This document shows positions 1 through 12,562 of a stretch of 64,000 nt of DNA, in pieces; the first letter of the stretch is position 1, and every line of letters begins with the position of its first letter. A program made the position numbers and the translations under genes. Below the pieces are notes generated by a model. That model had not been told where the DNA came from and searched no databases. It saw nothing but the letters and a program-made list of their open reading frames with translations. This stretch comes from Bretschneidera sinensis (Eukaryota; Streptophyta; Magnoliopsida; Brassicales; Akaniaceae): contig CM043698.1 in assembly GCA_023935145.1 (NCBI GenBank), positions 22,453,501-22,517,500 on the forward strand, given 5' to 3'.

Positions 1-1003
1 TTTTAGGAAAGTTTAGAAACTCATGAGTCTATTAGGACTTCTCAAAGACCTATAAATACACTTGTAAACTCACACACAAAAACACACCTTAGACCTTACA
101 TCTGGACCTTACACCTTACACCTTAAACCTTAGATAGAAAACACTTTTCTCTTTTGCTTTAGCTTGGAGAAGGAGACCGTGGAGCAGAATTGACGCCTCT
201 TCTCTCGGGTTTCTTCTTTCCTTTTTATTTTATTATGTGTAATTAAATTCTTAGTAGGGCTTGGTTGAAGCCCTAATTATGTTTACTCAATAAATTTAGT
301 ATTGGCGCCTTTGCGATATTTATGTTGTGTTGCTTAAACTTGATTAATACCTGCTTTTATTTAAATTCCTCATATGTATATGTCTGATCAATATGTGCAT
401 GTGGTATGGACTTGTTAGTTAGATCAATTTGGATGACCGAGTCCTAGGTCTAACATTAGTAACAAGGGATATCTTATCCGGATACCCGGGTTAATCAACA
501 TGGGAAACCGAGAGTAGATACCATGCCCTAGGTCTCATGTGGTTGTCGATTTCCATAGTACTTATGTTTTCTTAAGGAACAACTCAAGCAGATACCATGC
601 TGAATCCCTTAAGGAAGAAAAGAGTTAGAGTAGATACCATGCCTAACTTGTTGCTTAGGGAAATCAATAGCTTAAGGAGTAGATACCATGCCCTTAGGTT
701 GGCGACCAGTGGGTATACATGGCATGAATAAAGCATTGGCATACTATTATATTGTGGTAGCATAATTAGTGGTGGATATCAAGTCCCTACGCCTTTATCC
801 TTAGTATTTTATCTTTATCAAAATCAACTCTTTTATTATTTCTATCTTTTTATATTGCGAATATAATTCTAAATTGAACTTTACCAATCCCTGTGGAGAT
901 GATCTTGCATTCGCACACTATACTACACTGTTGACCTTGTGCACTTGCAAGTAAAACAAGTGCGATTATTCACCCATTTATTTAGGTATATTTTCGCACA
1001 ACA
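1..1003 (+). mobile_element. 3' LTR (R-U5 part) of a probable Ty3/gypsy element
   Basis: The block has a TATA box (CTATAAATA, about 50-58) and no coding potential, and it ends in ...CGCACAACA directly against copia-1 gag sequence. The same gag sequence is uninterrupted at 7524 and 14243, so this is an insertion boundary. No primer-binding site follows the end, so it should be the downstream LTR of a plus-strand element whose body lies left of the window. Four near-copies of a motif ending GATACCATGC occur between 510 and 690. The duplicated target is probably within AAGCA (1004-1008), but the left side is not visible. Assignment to gypsy rather than another LTR group is inference from general style. 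Confidence 0.6.
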
Positions 1004-2521
1004 AAGCATCAAGTGGAGAAGGGCTGATCATTAGAGGAAGGCCAGTAACTCGAAATGGCAGTAGCAACCATGGAAACTACACGGAGAAATCAAAGGGTAG
1101 AGGGCAGAGCCATGGGAGAGCATATTCCAAACCAAGATTTGGAGGAAAGAGGTGCTTCTACTGCAACAAGGAGGGTCACTTCAAGAAAGATTGCAAGAAG
1201 AGGTTGTAGGATGAGAGAGGGAGTAGCCAAACCAACAATGGAGAGGCTTTGGTTTCCAAAGGAGAACAATAAGATGATGTTCTTGTTGTGTGCTCAAATG
1301 TGAGCAGGAGGCAAGGCAGCGAGAAATGAATCCTAGATTCCGGGTGCACTTATCACATGTGCCCTCACAAGGAATGGTTCAAGAATTTCAAGGAAATCAA
1401 TGATGGAAGGGTTTTCTTGGGGAATGACAATTCTTGCCAAGTGAGGGGGATAGGAGACATCCAGCTGAGGATGTTTGATGGAGTCACAAGGCTACTGCGA
1501 AATGTAAGGTAACTCCAGGATTTGAGGAGGAATTTGATCTCATTGGGGCAGCTGGATTCCATGAGATATACATACAAGGCAGAGGGAGGAAAGATCAAGG
1601 TGACCAAGGGATCTTTGGTAGTGATCAAAGCAGCAATAAAAGAAGGACTCTATGAGATGATTGGAGAGACAGAAATCAAGGATCAAACAGTAAGCTTGAT
1701 GACTGAGATAGATAGGGCAACCTTTTGGTACACTCGCTTGGGACATATGAGCGAAAAGGGCCTGTAAGTTCTTAACAATAATGATCTACTTGGTGGTGAT
1801 AAAGTAGAGAAATTGGATTTCTGCGAGTGTTGCGTTCTTGGGAAGCAACACTGGGTCAGCTTCAACACCGGAGTGCACAAGTCTAAGGGCATTATTGACT
1901 ACATTCATTCGGACATTTAGGGATTAGCAAGAACACCAACACAGAGAGGTAACTTTTACTTTCTGTCTTTAATTGATGATTATTCAAGAAAGGTTTGGGT
2001 TTATTTGCTTAAAAATAAATCAGATGCTTTGAATAAATTTGTGGTGTGGAAAAAGTTGCTGGAGACTCAAACGGGTAGGGTAGTTAAGGCTTTACGAACC
2101 GATAATGGCTTAGAATTTTGCAATAAGGATTTTGATAAATTCTATAAGTTAAATGGCATTCTAAGACATAAAATGGTTGTAAAAACACCTCAGCAAAATT
2201 GAGTTACTAAGAGGATGAATAGAAGCCTTATGGAAAAGGTTAGGTGCATGTTAATTGGGTCCGGTTTACCAAAATATTTTTGGGGGAAGCTGTGTCTACT
2301 ACTGCATACTTGGTAAATAGATCACCCTCTAGAGCTTTAGAGCTCAAGACTCCCATGGAGATGTGGAGTGGAAAACCCCTTGAGTTGAGCAACCTTAGGA
2401 CTTTTGGGTGTGCTGCATTTGCACATCAAAAGGATGGTAAACTTAACCCAAGGTCTAGAAAATGTGTATTTCTAGGGTATGGTGATGGGGTTAATGAGTA
2501 TAAGTTATGGTCCTTAGAACC
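1004..2521 (+). pseudogene. copia-1 gag-pol fragment (leftmost tandem copy): zinc knuckle, protease, integrase
   Basis: This starts in mid-gag and runs to the exact base where the SIRE LTR begins. A CCHC zinc knuckle (C-X2-C-X4-H-X4-C) lies at 1153-1194. The protease region (ILDSGCTYHM) and integrase (zinc-binding region, then RTDNG and PQQN motifs) follow in one frame. That frame is cut by nonsense codons: TAG after the knuckle, TGA before the protease, TAA in the RY-V-PDL region, TAA after KGL, TAG in the SDI-W-G region, and TGA after PQQN. The copies at 6959-9041 and 13680-15760 share these stops, so the damage predates duplication. It is Tork/TNT1-like by motif. Not functional. Confidence 0.85.
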
Positions 2522-2860
2522 TGTTGACCCTCACCCGTATTTTAATGATGAGAAAACACAACTGTTATTATATTAACTAAGTGTAGTAAGCAACAAAAGC
2601 GTTCAACCAAGGATCAAAGTTCAAGAAATCAAACCGAATCAAAGTATCAAGTGAAGACTGAAGAACTAATATAGGTTTAAGGTTTTAGAACCAATATAAG
2701 TCTCACTTATACACTGTAATAGCTTGTTCAATGGCTCGAACAAAAAAGGTTTTCTAAACCTATCGTTTTAAAACAAACATTTTAAATTAAAGACAGAAAA
2801 ACTGAGTTGGAAGACAACCCAGTCGACTGGGTACATATACCAGTCGACTGGTATATGAGA
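2522..2860 (+). mobile_element. Truncated head of SIRE-type LTR (tandem copy 1)
   Basis: The first 339 bp match the start of the complete LTRs at 15761 and 24737, beginning TGTTGACCCTCACCC and ending after the second CAGTCGACTGG motif. It follows the same copia-1 base as the intact element. At 2860/2861 it switches abruptly to flank sequence related to 29109 onward. It is a duplication relic, not a separate insertion. Confidence 0.85.
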
Positions 2861-5836
2861 AAACAATTCTACTAATTCCATTTACAATTATTCCCTATGT
2901 ATTTTTATATTTTGGAATCGACGCATGAGTTTCTTATTTTCAATACTATAAAAAAAAATCTTGATAGCAATCATTCAAGCATTCATCTCCTATATGATTG
3001 TATATTTGATTATTTATAATGCCCATCATGAAAAGCTAGATAATTTACACATAAACCTTTGTTTTGAGAATATTTCTATTTTTCTAGTAAAAAAATTCAC
3101 ATGAGACAATTTGTTGGTAATTTACATTAAAACTAAATAATTTACACATAAACCCAAAACTTTTAAAATATATGAAAAGTTTACATTAAATTTAGATAAT
3201 TTTTAATACTTGTGGGGACAATTTATTTATATTATTGGGAAAACTTTAAAAATATACCGTATATAGTATTAATTTTTTTTCTTCAAAAAAGTGAGAACGG
3301 ATGATTCCACTGCCCTCAATGTGGACCAAACCTCGACCTCCCATGTCTCCTCTCTTGTATGTATTAGTTTTAATTATTTTGAACGCTCTTTTGTTTATAG
3401 TATTTTGTAAAATTAACATTTTTGCTTTTGATCATATTGAATTTGCTCTTTTGTTCAGTTAAGAGGATAAATATTTTGAAATACAAAATATACCAAAATA
3501 AAAAAAAATATGAATATCTATGAGAGAAAATAAAAAAAAATTACTATAGAAAATATTAAAATTATTATATGTATTTATTATTTTGTATAAACCAATTGTT
3601 CAACCATTAATCTACTGATTAAATCAATAAACCAGGGATTTGATATATGCTATTTGGTTATAACTATGGTTATCTTGTTCTTCACTTTTTTTCAAAACTA
3701 TTGTTTCTGTTAAGATGGTATTACCCTTTTAAAAGGTGTACTTCCTTCTATGATTAAGTCCTTAGTTTTACCCACTGTTTTTTCAGACATTCAAACCATC
3801 CAGATGGGTCGACCACCGGCCATCCCTTGTAATATGACGCCCAAATGTTCCTTTTCAACTTTGTGGTAGCGATTGGATGATGTTACTCTTGAAGTTTCTG
3901 AAAACGTTTTTCATGTTTGTCTCTGCAAAGTAACATCTCCAACATATTGTCATCGTTCAGTACTTGGGCTTGATTTATTGTTGCTGCCAGCTTTGTGGTC
4001 CTATGCCAATTGTAACATCACGTGGGTACGATAAAATTAAATCTAACTTTGGTTAATAAAAAAGATGTCACGCAACCGAAAATTTAATCGAGTTTCAAAT
4101 TAAACTTGATTTGTGAGTAAAAAATTTATTTGAGTCGAGCTTCGAGTCTAATTCAAATTAAGAAAATTGAATTTGAGTTTAACTCGTAAGGAGAAATTCA
4201 GACTCGAACTAGATTCGCGAATCAGCTCGAACTCAAGCTTGAATCAAACTTTTCGAAATACAATAAATAAATTTGATATTTTTATTTTTGAAATAATATA
4301 TATTTGTTTTTATCATATATTACATATAAAATAAATATAGTATATATATAATATTTATTTAATTTATTATTAAATCGAGCTGATCGCGAGCTTAACGATC
4401 CCGAGTTTGACATTGCTCGAACTTGACTCGATAAGTTAACTGAACCAAAATCATTGTTCGAGCTCGATTTAATCGAGTTTTGAACCAAGCTTCTCAAATA
4501 GGTCGAGCAACTAGACTCAATTCCACTCATATATATATATATATTTATTTTCAAACCCTGCTTGTTTTTAATAAAAAAAATTAAATTACTAATAAGCAAA
4601 AAGTCAAAAAAGAAACTTTTATATAAGGGCAATTTCGGGTCTCAAGAAATTTATCACTGATGTGTTACACTTTTTAGTAGCATTTTTAAAGGTTTGCACG
4701 TCTTTTTTTTATTTATAAAATTGATAAGTATGTAGGTTATCCCACATATTCGTAAAAGAGTATTGAATTTTAGCATACGAAATATTCTAACGAAGAAGAC
4801 GAACTCTTAACACTAAACCAAATGCTTGTTGGCTTGAAGGGCTTTCAAACTCTAGTAATAAGTAGATTATCTCAAATTTCAATAAAATAAAAAGTATTTT
4901 TCACTAAATTTTTAATTTTTATATTTATTTAAAACAATTTAAGTACTATCTTCAAAAAAAAAAAAATTTAAGTGAGATACCATAAAACTATCACAAATTA
5001 ACTTCCTTTAGCTTGAATGTGTATAGAACCCAAAAAAGTTTGGATCAAAGTCATTTTTATTTGGAAATTAAAATGAAGTCAAGTTTATGATGAGATTGAA
5101 TGCTATATTATTAAAAAAAAAATTAAATTCAAATTTATCATGATGACATTCAATCTCACCATGAACTTGATCATCATTTAAATTCTCAAATAGAAATGAT
5201 CGTGATTCAAAAATTTTATTAAGAAATCTACAATAAAATCACTATACTATATTATTTTCGTTGTGCGTATAATTTTAAGCGACATAATTATTTTATTAGT
5301 TAAGTTGTTGAATCAAAACTATTATACTAATAAATTAAAAAATTATGTGTACATTGATATCTATATATTAACCCAATAGAAAATATATTGTATATATACA
5401 TGGTGGAGTCGGGATTTTAGTTCAAGGGCAAGATTATTATGCATAATAAAGACCAAAATACTTCATGATTAACAAACTAAAAAATTACTAATCAATATAA
5501 AAATGCATATAATTTATAGCTCTCATTTTTATTTTTGCACCTAAAACTAATATATACAATTTTTCTCAACATACTTTTAATGTTTTGAAAGCATTGCATG
5601 ATTTCACAAACTTAATTGTTATTTTCTTTTCTTTGATTTGTCTCCCTTTATCTTTTCGAATTTGAAACAATAATAATTTATCTCGAAACAAAAGGAGAGA
5701 AAGTAATGCTTTAGAAGCCTTAAACCCAAGCTCACAAATGTCTAGAAATGTAAAATCGACATGCTTTAACTCAAAAAGGTTTCTCTTCAAAAAAAGAAGT
5801 CAAAGTGGTTGATTCAAGTGATAGGTGTTAGTGTAG
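2861..5836. repeat. Duplicated upstream flank of copia-1 (tandem unit 1), no gene
   Basis: About 3 kb of AT-rich non-coding DNA precedes the copia-1 5' LTR. It is repeated at 9382-12557 with few substitutions. Its first 1.2 kb is also related to 29109-30400, downstream of copia-1. Lacking good ORFs, it includes a MITE-like segment (4070-4530), AT-rich runs, and short regions such as 3780-4010 that look once-unique but unrecognised. Compared with unit 2 it lacks about 200 bp at 4530-4545, where unit 2 has a long (AT)n tract and a second copy of a short module (CTTGGGCTTGATTT...). Confidence 0.8.
4070..4530. repeat. MITE-like sequence rich in GAGCTCGA/CTCGAACTT (copy in unit 1)
   Basis: Two GC-richer arms with repeated TCGAG/GAGCTCG words flank an AT-rich centre. 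The same layout occurs at 10600-11045, 31897-32455 and 40792-41184. The 40792 copy has hAT-like ends and an 8-bp target duplication, which suggests this is a degraded member of the same broad group. Clean terminal repeats were not found here. Confidence 0.5.
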
Positions 5837-5841
5837 ATTAT

Positions 5842-6717
5842 TGTTGGAGTTTGTCAAAGGATTAAACCGGAGATGGAAGAATGAAGTTCAGCATGTTAAA
5901 GGAGTGCACACCAGCGTGCACCGCTGCCCAACTCTTCCTAGACCGCGGTGGCCAGCATGGAGGATGCCAAGAGGAGGTGTGCGCTGCGGCTCAGCCTCCC
6001 CCAAGCTGCGACGCCCAGAAAGGTGAGGAGTGGAGGAGATTCAGCCCTGCTCCAGGCCGCGGCTTGCCCTGTTCTAGGCCACGGCCTGAAGGCACACTGA
6101 TGCACATTGGTTCAGCCTTTGTAAGGTGCGTAGATGCATGTTCAAAACACATAACATCACTTAGGATTGATGGAGGGCTAAGGTTGATTGGTCCTCAAGA
6201 TCTAAGGGTGGATATTGACCCTCAAGATTGGTCAAGAAGTTGGTGCACTACATAAAAGGGTCACCTAACTTCAATCTCAATAATATAACACATTGTGACA
6301 CACAAGTGATCATCATACAAGAGAGTTAAAGTGCAAGTGTGAGAGTGCAAAGACACAAAACACAAAGAGGCACTAGAATAGATCTCAAAAGAAAGGCTTG
6401 TTGTAGAGAAAAAAAGTAGTATAGATTGTGGGTAGAGTGCTTTTATAATAGTTCTATCACTTTCTTTCTTCTCTTCTTGATTCTTCAAGAACTTGGGTTT
6501 CCTGCAGTGGAGTTACTGTAACTTGTAAGAACTCATTGGTTTAGTGCAGAGAGTTCAGAGGAACTCACAGGGACGTAGGCTATTGCTGAACATCGATAAC
6601 AAATTGCTTGTTCTTTTCTTTCTTGCTTTGGTTGCTGTATTTGTTTGTACAAGTCATTCTATACTTAGGTGTTTAGAAGACCATCACCTGGGCATCTTGA
6701 GAGGTGGTTTCCCAACA
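5842..6717 (+). mobile_element. copia-1 5' LTR (tandem unit 1)
   Basis: 876 bp, beginning TGTTGGAGTTTG and ending TTTCCCAACA, preceded by ATTAT (5837-5841). The same 5 bp follow the 3' LTR at 28639-28643, so this is the original insertion flank, carried into the duplicate. The probable TATA position near 6248-6258 reads ACATAAAAG, whereas the 3' LTR has TATATAAAG. The twin LTR in unit 2 is at 12563-13438. Confidence 0.9.
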
Positions 6718-6718
6718 A

Positions 6719-6730
6719 TGGTATCAGAGC
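6719..6730 (+). other. Primer-binding site (initiator Met tRNA type)
   Basis: TGGTATCAGAGC lies one base after the LTR end. This is the usual copia minus-strand priming site complementary to initiator methionine tRNA. The twin in unit 2 (13440-13451) has A to G at one base (TGGTATCGGAGC). Confidence 0.9.
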
Positions 6731-6794
6731 TTGCACAGCTGGGTATCGGAGCGACATAAGGTATCGGAGCAAGACTTCAAGAATTAAAGAACAA

Positions 6795-6863
6795 CTTCTT
6801 GAGTGATTCAAGAACGGAGTAAAGATCAAGATTAGATCATGTTCTTGAGGGTGATTCAAGAAT
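6795..6863 (+). repeat. Two leader hairpins between PBS and gag (copia-1)
   Basis: Arms CTTCTTGA/TCAAGAAC (6795-6815) and GTTCTTGA/TCAAGAAT (6841-6862) flank loops of 5-7 nt. The related minus-strand element has an expanded set at 60289-60452. Placement between primer-binding site and gag start fits an RNA packaging or dimerisation role, which is inference. Confidence 0.55.
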
Positions 6864-6958
6864 GGCGTTGAGATCAATCTTCGATCTTGTTCTTGAGGTT
6901 TAGAAGAAGTTGGAAAGCATTTGTGGGTGTTGCACAAATTTGGGATCATCTCCGCAAG

Positions 6959-9041
6959 ATGGGTTCAAATTTCATTGTTCAGAAGTTTGATGGAAAGGGA
7001 GATTTTTCCCTGTGAAAGCGGAAGATCAAGGCTGTTCTTATGCAACAAAAGGTGGACTTAGCTATTGGAGAAGATGATGCTTTTCCAGCAAGTATCACGG
7101 AGGACCAGCGGATTGAGATGAAGAAGATGGCATACAACACCATTTTCTTGCACATATCGGTTAGTGTCACAAAAGAATGCAGAGACTCGAAAGATCTTGT
7201 TGTCATATGGAAGAAACTAGATGAGTTGTTTCTTACCAAAACTCTCCCTAATAAGATTTATCTTCTTAAAAAAATCTTTGCTTTTAAAATGGATCCTAAT
7301 AAAGAGTTGCAAGATAATTTTGATGTGTTTAACAAAATAGTTCAAGATTTGATTAGTTGTAGTATAAAGTTCCCGGATGTACAATTGGCTGTTATTTTGT
7401 TAAATTCTCTTCTTGATTGTTTTGAGAGTTTGATTAATGCTATTGAATATGGAAGAGATACACTAACCAAGGAAATTGTGATAAATGCTATAAGGGCTCA
7501 TGATTTCAAAGCCAAGATGAGGGAAGCATCAAGTGGAGAAGGGCTGATCATTAGAGGAAGGCCAGTAACTCGGAATGGCAGTAGCAACCATGGCAACTAC
7601 ACGGAGAAATCAAAGGGTAGAGGGCAGAGCCATGGGAGAGCATATTCCAAACCAAGATTTGGAGGAAAGAGGTGCTTCTACTGCAACAAGGAGGGTCACT
7701 TCAAGAAAGATTGCAAGAAGAGGTTGTAGGATGAGAGAGGGAGTAGCCAAACCAACAATGGAGAGGCTTTGATTGCCAAAGGAGAACAACAAGATGATGT
7801 TCTTGTTGTGTGCTCAAATGTGAGTAGGAAGCAAGGCAGCGAGAAATGAATCCTAGATTCCGGGTGCACTTATCACATGTGCCCTCACAAGGAATGGTTC
7901 AAGAATTTCAAGGAAATCAATGATGGAAGGGTTTTCTTGGGGAATGACAATTCTTGCCAAGTGAGGGGGATAGGAGACATCCAGCTGAGGATGTTTGATG
8001 GAGTCACAAGGCTACTGCGAAATGTAAGGTAACTCCAGGATTTGAGGAGGAATTTGATCTCATTGGGGCAGCTGGATTCCATGAGATATACATACAAGGC
8101 AGAGGGAGGAAAGATCAAGGTGACCAAGGGATCTTTGGTAGTGATCAAAGCAGCAATAAAAGAAGGACTCTATGAGATGATTGGAGAGACAGAAATCAAG
8201 GATCAAACAGTAAGCTTGATGGCTGAGATGGATAGGGCAACCTTTTGGTACACTCGCTTGGGACATATGAGCGAAAAGGGCCTGTAAGTTCTTAACAATA
8301 ATGATCTACTTGGTGGTGATAAAGTAGAGAAATTGGATTTCTGCGAGTGTTGCGTTCTTGGGAAGCAACACTGGGTCAGCTTCAACACCGGAGTGCACAA
8401 GTCTAAGGGCATTATTGACTACATTCATTCGGACATTTAGGGATTAGCAAGAACACCAACACAGAGAGGTAACTTTTACTTTCTGTCTTTAATTGATGAT
8501 TATTCAAGAAAGGTTTGGGTTTATTTGCTTAAAAATAAATCAGATGCTTTGAATAAATTTGTGGTGTGGAAAAAGTTGCTGGAGACTCAAACGGGTAGGG
8601 TAGTTAAGGCTTTACGAACCGATAATGGCTTAGAATTTTGCAATAAGGATTTTGATAAATTCTATAAGTTAAATGGCATTCTAAGACATAGAATGGTTGT
8701 AAAAACACCTCAGCAAAATTGAGTTATTGAGAGGATGAATAGAACCCTTATGGAAAAGGTTAGGTGCATGTTAATTGGGTCCGGTTTACCAAAATATTTT
8801 TGGGGGAAGCTGTGTCTACTACTGCATACTTGGTAAATAGATCACCCTCTAGAGCTTTAGAGCTCAAGACTCCCATGGAGATGTGGAGTGGGAAACCCCT
8901 TGAGTTGAGCAACCTTAGGACTTTTGGGTGTGCTGCATTTGCACATCAAAAGGATGATAAACTTAACCCAAGGTCTAGAAAATGTGTATTTCTAGGGTAT
9001 GGTGATGGGGTTAAGGGGTATAAGTTATGGTCCTTAGAACC
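6959..9041 (+). pseudogene. copia-1 gag-pol 5' half (tandem unit 1)
   Basis: The ATG at 6959 opens gag (MGSNF...FDGKGDFSL). Codon 19 is TGA (7013-7015), where the frame implies Trp before KRKIKA. The gag body is then open from 7040 to 7729, with a UBN2-type gag region and a C-X2-C-X4-H-X4-C knuckle near the C-terminus (CFYCNKEGHFKKDC). Protease and integrase follow with the same stop codons as the other copies. The frame ends at 9041, where the duplicated SIRE LTR head begins, so no RT or RNase H is present in this unit. It is the best preserved gag of the three copies. Confidence 0.85.
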
Positions 9042-9381
9042 TGTTGACCCTCACCCGTATTTTAATGATGACAAAACACAACTGTTATTATATTAACTAA
9101 GTGTAGTAAGCAACAAAAGCGTTCAACCAAGGATCAAAGTTCAAGAACTCAAACCGAATCAAAGTATCAAGTGAAGACTGAAGAACTAATATAGGCTTAA
9201 GGTTTTAGAACCAATATAAGTCTCACTTATACACTGTAATAGCTTGTTCAATGGCTCGAACAAAAAAAGGTTTTCTAAACCTATCGTTTTAAAACAAACA
9301 TTTTAAATTAAAGACAGAAAAACTGGGTTGGAAGACAACCCAGTCGACTGGGTACATATACCAGTCGACTGGTATATGAGA
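9042..9381 (+). mobile_element. Truncated head of SIRE-type LTR (tandem copy 2)
   Basis: 340 bp with the same start and the same breakpoint as 2522-2860 (one extra A in an A run). The identical breakpoint into flank sequence shows that both come from one original rearrangement. Confidence 0.85.
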
Positions 9382-11045
9382 AAACAATTCTACTAATTCC
9401 ATTTACAATTATTCCCTACATATTTTTATATTTTGGAATCGACGCATGAGTTTCTTATTTCCAATACTATAAAAAAAAATCTTGATAGGAATCATTCAAG
9501 CATTCATCTCCTATATGATTGTACATTTGATTATTTATTATGCCAATCATGAAAAGCTAGATAATTTACACATAAACCTTTGTTTTGAGAATATTTCTAT
9601 TTTTCTAGTAAAAAAATTCACATGAGACAATTTGTTGGTAATTTACATTAAAACTAAATAATTTACACATAAACCTAAAACTTTTAAAATATATGAAAAG
9701 TTTACATTAAATTTAGATAATTTTTAATACTTGTGGGGACAATTTATTTATATTATTGGGAAAACTTTAAAAATATACCGTATATAGTATTAATTTTTTT
9801 TCTTCAAAAAAGTGAGAACGGATGATTCCACTGCCCTCAATGTGGACCAAACCTCGACCTCCCATGTCTCCTCTCTTGTATGTATTAGTTTTAATTATTT
9901 TGAACGCTCTTTTGTTTATAGTATTTTGTAAAATTAACATTTTTGCTTTTGATCATATTGAATTTGCTCTTTTGTTCAGTTAAGAGGATAAATATTTTGA
10001 AATACAAAATATACCAAAATAAAAAAAATATGAATATCTATGAGAGAAAATAAAAAAAAATTACTATAGAAAATATTAAAATTATTATATGTATTTATTA
10101 TTTTGTATAAACCAATTGTTCAACCATTAATCTACTGATTAAATCAATAAACCAGGGATTTGATATATGCTATTTGGTTATAACTATGGTTATCTTGTTC
10201 TTCACTTTTTTTCAAAATTATTGTTTCTGTTAAGATGGTATTACCCTTTTAAAAGGTGTACTTCCTTCTATGATTAAGTCCTTAGTTTTACCCACTGTTT
10301 TTTCAGACATTCAAACCATCCAGATGGGTCGACCACCGGCCATCCCTTGTAATATGACGCCCAAATGTTCCTTTTCAACTTTGTGGTAGCGATTGGATGA
10401 TGTTACTCTTGAAGTTTCTGAAAACGTTTTTCATGTTTGTCTCTGCAAAGTAACATCTCCAACATATTGTCATCGTTCAGTACTTGGGCTTGATTTATTG
10501 TTGCTGCCAGCTTTGTGGTCCTATGCCAATTGTAACATCACGTGGGTACGATAAAATTAAATCTAACTTTGGTTAATAAAAAAGATGTCACGCAACCGAA
10601 AATTTAATCGAGTTTCAAATTAAACTTGATTTGTGAGTAAAAAATTTATTTGAGTCGAGCTTCGAGTCTAATTCAAATTAAGAAAATTGAATTTGAGTTC
10701 AACTCGTAAGGAGAAATTCAGACTCGAACTAGATTCGCGAATCAGCTCGAACTCAAGCTTGAATCAAACTTTTCGAAATACAATAAATAAATTTGATATT
10801 TTTATTTTTGAAATAATATATATTTGTTTTTATAATATATTACATATAAAATAAATATAGTATATATATAATATTTATTTAATTTATTATTAAATCGAGT
10901 TGATCGCGAGCTTAACGATCCCGAGTTTGATATTGCTCGAACTTGACTCGATAAGTTAACTGAACCAAAATCATTGTTCGAGCTCGATTTAATCGAGTTT
11001 TGAACCAAGCTTCTCAAATAGGTCGAGCAACTAGACTCAATTCCA

Positions 11046-11092
<47 letters not shown>

Positions 11093-12557
11093 CTAATAAA
11101 ATTTCTTTATATTATTAACAATTTTTCGGAGAATTACCAATAGGATTCGATACTTGGGCTTGATTTGTGGTCGATGACTGCTTTGAGGTCCTGTTCCAAT
11201 TGCAACATCACGTCGGTACGGTAAAATAAAATCTCATAATTTAGATCAATAAAAAAAAACGTCATATTTTTTTTTTCAAACCCTGCTTGTTTTTAATAAA
11301 AAAAATTAAATTACTAATAAGCAAAAAGTCAAAAAAGAAACTTTTATATAAGGGCAATTTCGGGTCTCAAGAAATTTATCACTGATGTGTTACACATTTT
11401 AGTAGCATTTTTAAAGGTTTGCACGTCTTTTTTTTTATAAAATTGATAAGTATGTAGGTTATCCCACATATTCGTAAAAGAGTATTGAATTTTAGCACAC
11501 GAAATATTCTAACGAAGAAGACGAACTCTTAACACTAAACCAAATGCTTGTTGGCTTGAAGGGCTTTCAAACTCTAGTAATAAGTAGATTATCTCAAATT
11601 TCAATAAAATAAAAAGTATTTTTCACTAAATTTTTAATTTTTATATTTATTTAAAACAATTTAAGTACTATCTTCAAAAAAAAAAAAATTTAAGTGAGAT
11701 ACCATAAAACTATCACAAATTAACTTCCTTTAGCTTGAATGTGTATTGAACCCAAAAAAGTTTGGATCAAAGTCATTTTTATTTGGAAATTAAAATGAAG
11801 TCAAGTTTATGATGAGATTGAATGCTATATTATTAAAAAAAAATTAAATTCAAATTTATCATGATGACATTCAATCTCACTATGAACTTAATCATCATTT
11901 AAATTCTCAAATAGAAAGGATTGTGATTCAAAAATTTTATTAAGAAATCTACAATAAAATCACTATACTATATTATTTTCGTTGTGCGTATGATTTTATG
12001 CGACATAATTATTTTATTAGTTAAGTTGTTGAATCAAAACTATTATACTAATAAATTAAAAAATTATGTGTATATTGATATCTATATATTAACCCAGTAG
12101 AAAATATATTGTATATATACATGGTGGAGTCGGGATTTTAGTTCAAGGGCAAGAGTATTATGCATAATAAAGACCAAAATACTTCATGATTAACAAACTA
12201 AAAAATTACTAATCAATATAAAAATGCATATAATTTATAGCTCTCATTTTTATTTTTGCACCTAAAACTAATATATACAATTTTTCTCAACATACTTTTA
12301 ATGTTTTGAAAGCATTGCATGATTTCACAAACTTAATTGTTATTTTCTTTTCTTTGATTTGTCTCCCTTTATCTTTTCGAATTTGAAACAATAATAATTT
12401 ATCTCGAAACAAAAGGAGAGAAAGTAATGCTTTAGAAGCCTTAAACCCAAGCTCACAAATGTCTAGAAATGTAAAATCGACATGCTTTAACTCAAAAAGG
12501 TTTCTCTTCAAAAAAAGAAGTCAAAGTGGTTGATTCAAGTGATAGGTGTTAGTGTAG
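9382..12557. repeat. Duplicated upstream flank of copia-1 (tandem unit 2), no gene
   Basis: Second copy of 2861-5836, longer because of an (AT)n tract (about 11047-11091) followed by an extra segment to about 11275. That segment repeats a short module also present at 10480-10600 (TACTTGGGCTTGATTT, then a variant of GTGGTCCTATGCCAATTG). The MITE-like sequence lies at 10600-11045. It ends at the ATTAT duplication (12558-12562) before the copia-1 5' LTR. No credible coding region. Confidence 0.8.
11047..11091. repeat. (AT)n microsatellite
   Basis: About 45 bp of pure AT dinucleotide. The corresponding site in unit 1 (near 4529-4544) is short and joined to a deletion, so this tract is a length difference between otherwise near-identical tandem units. 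Confidence 0.9.
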
Positions 12558-12562
12558 ATTAT

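Noticed and set aside
1365..1892. Antisense ORFs over the copia-1 protease/integrase region (repeated in each unit)
   Set aside because: Shadows of the sense coding frame, present in all copies.
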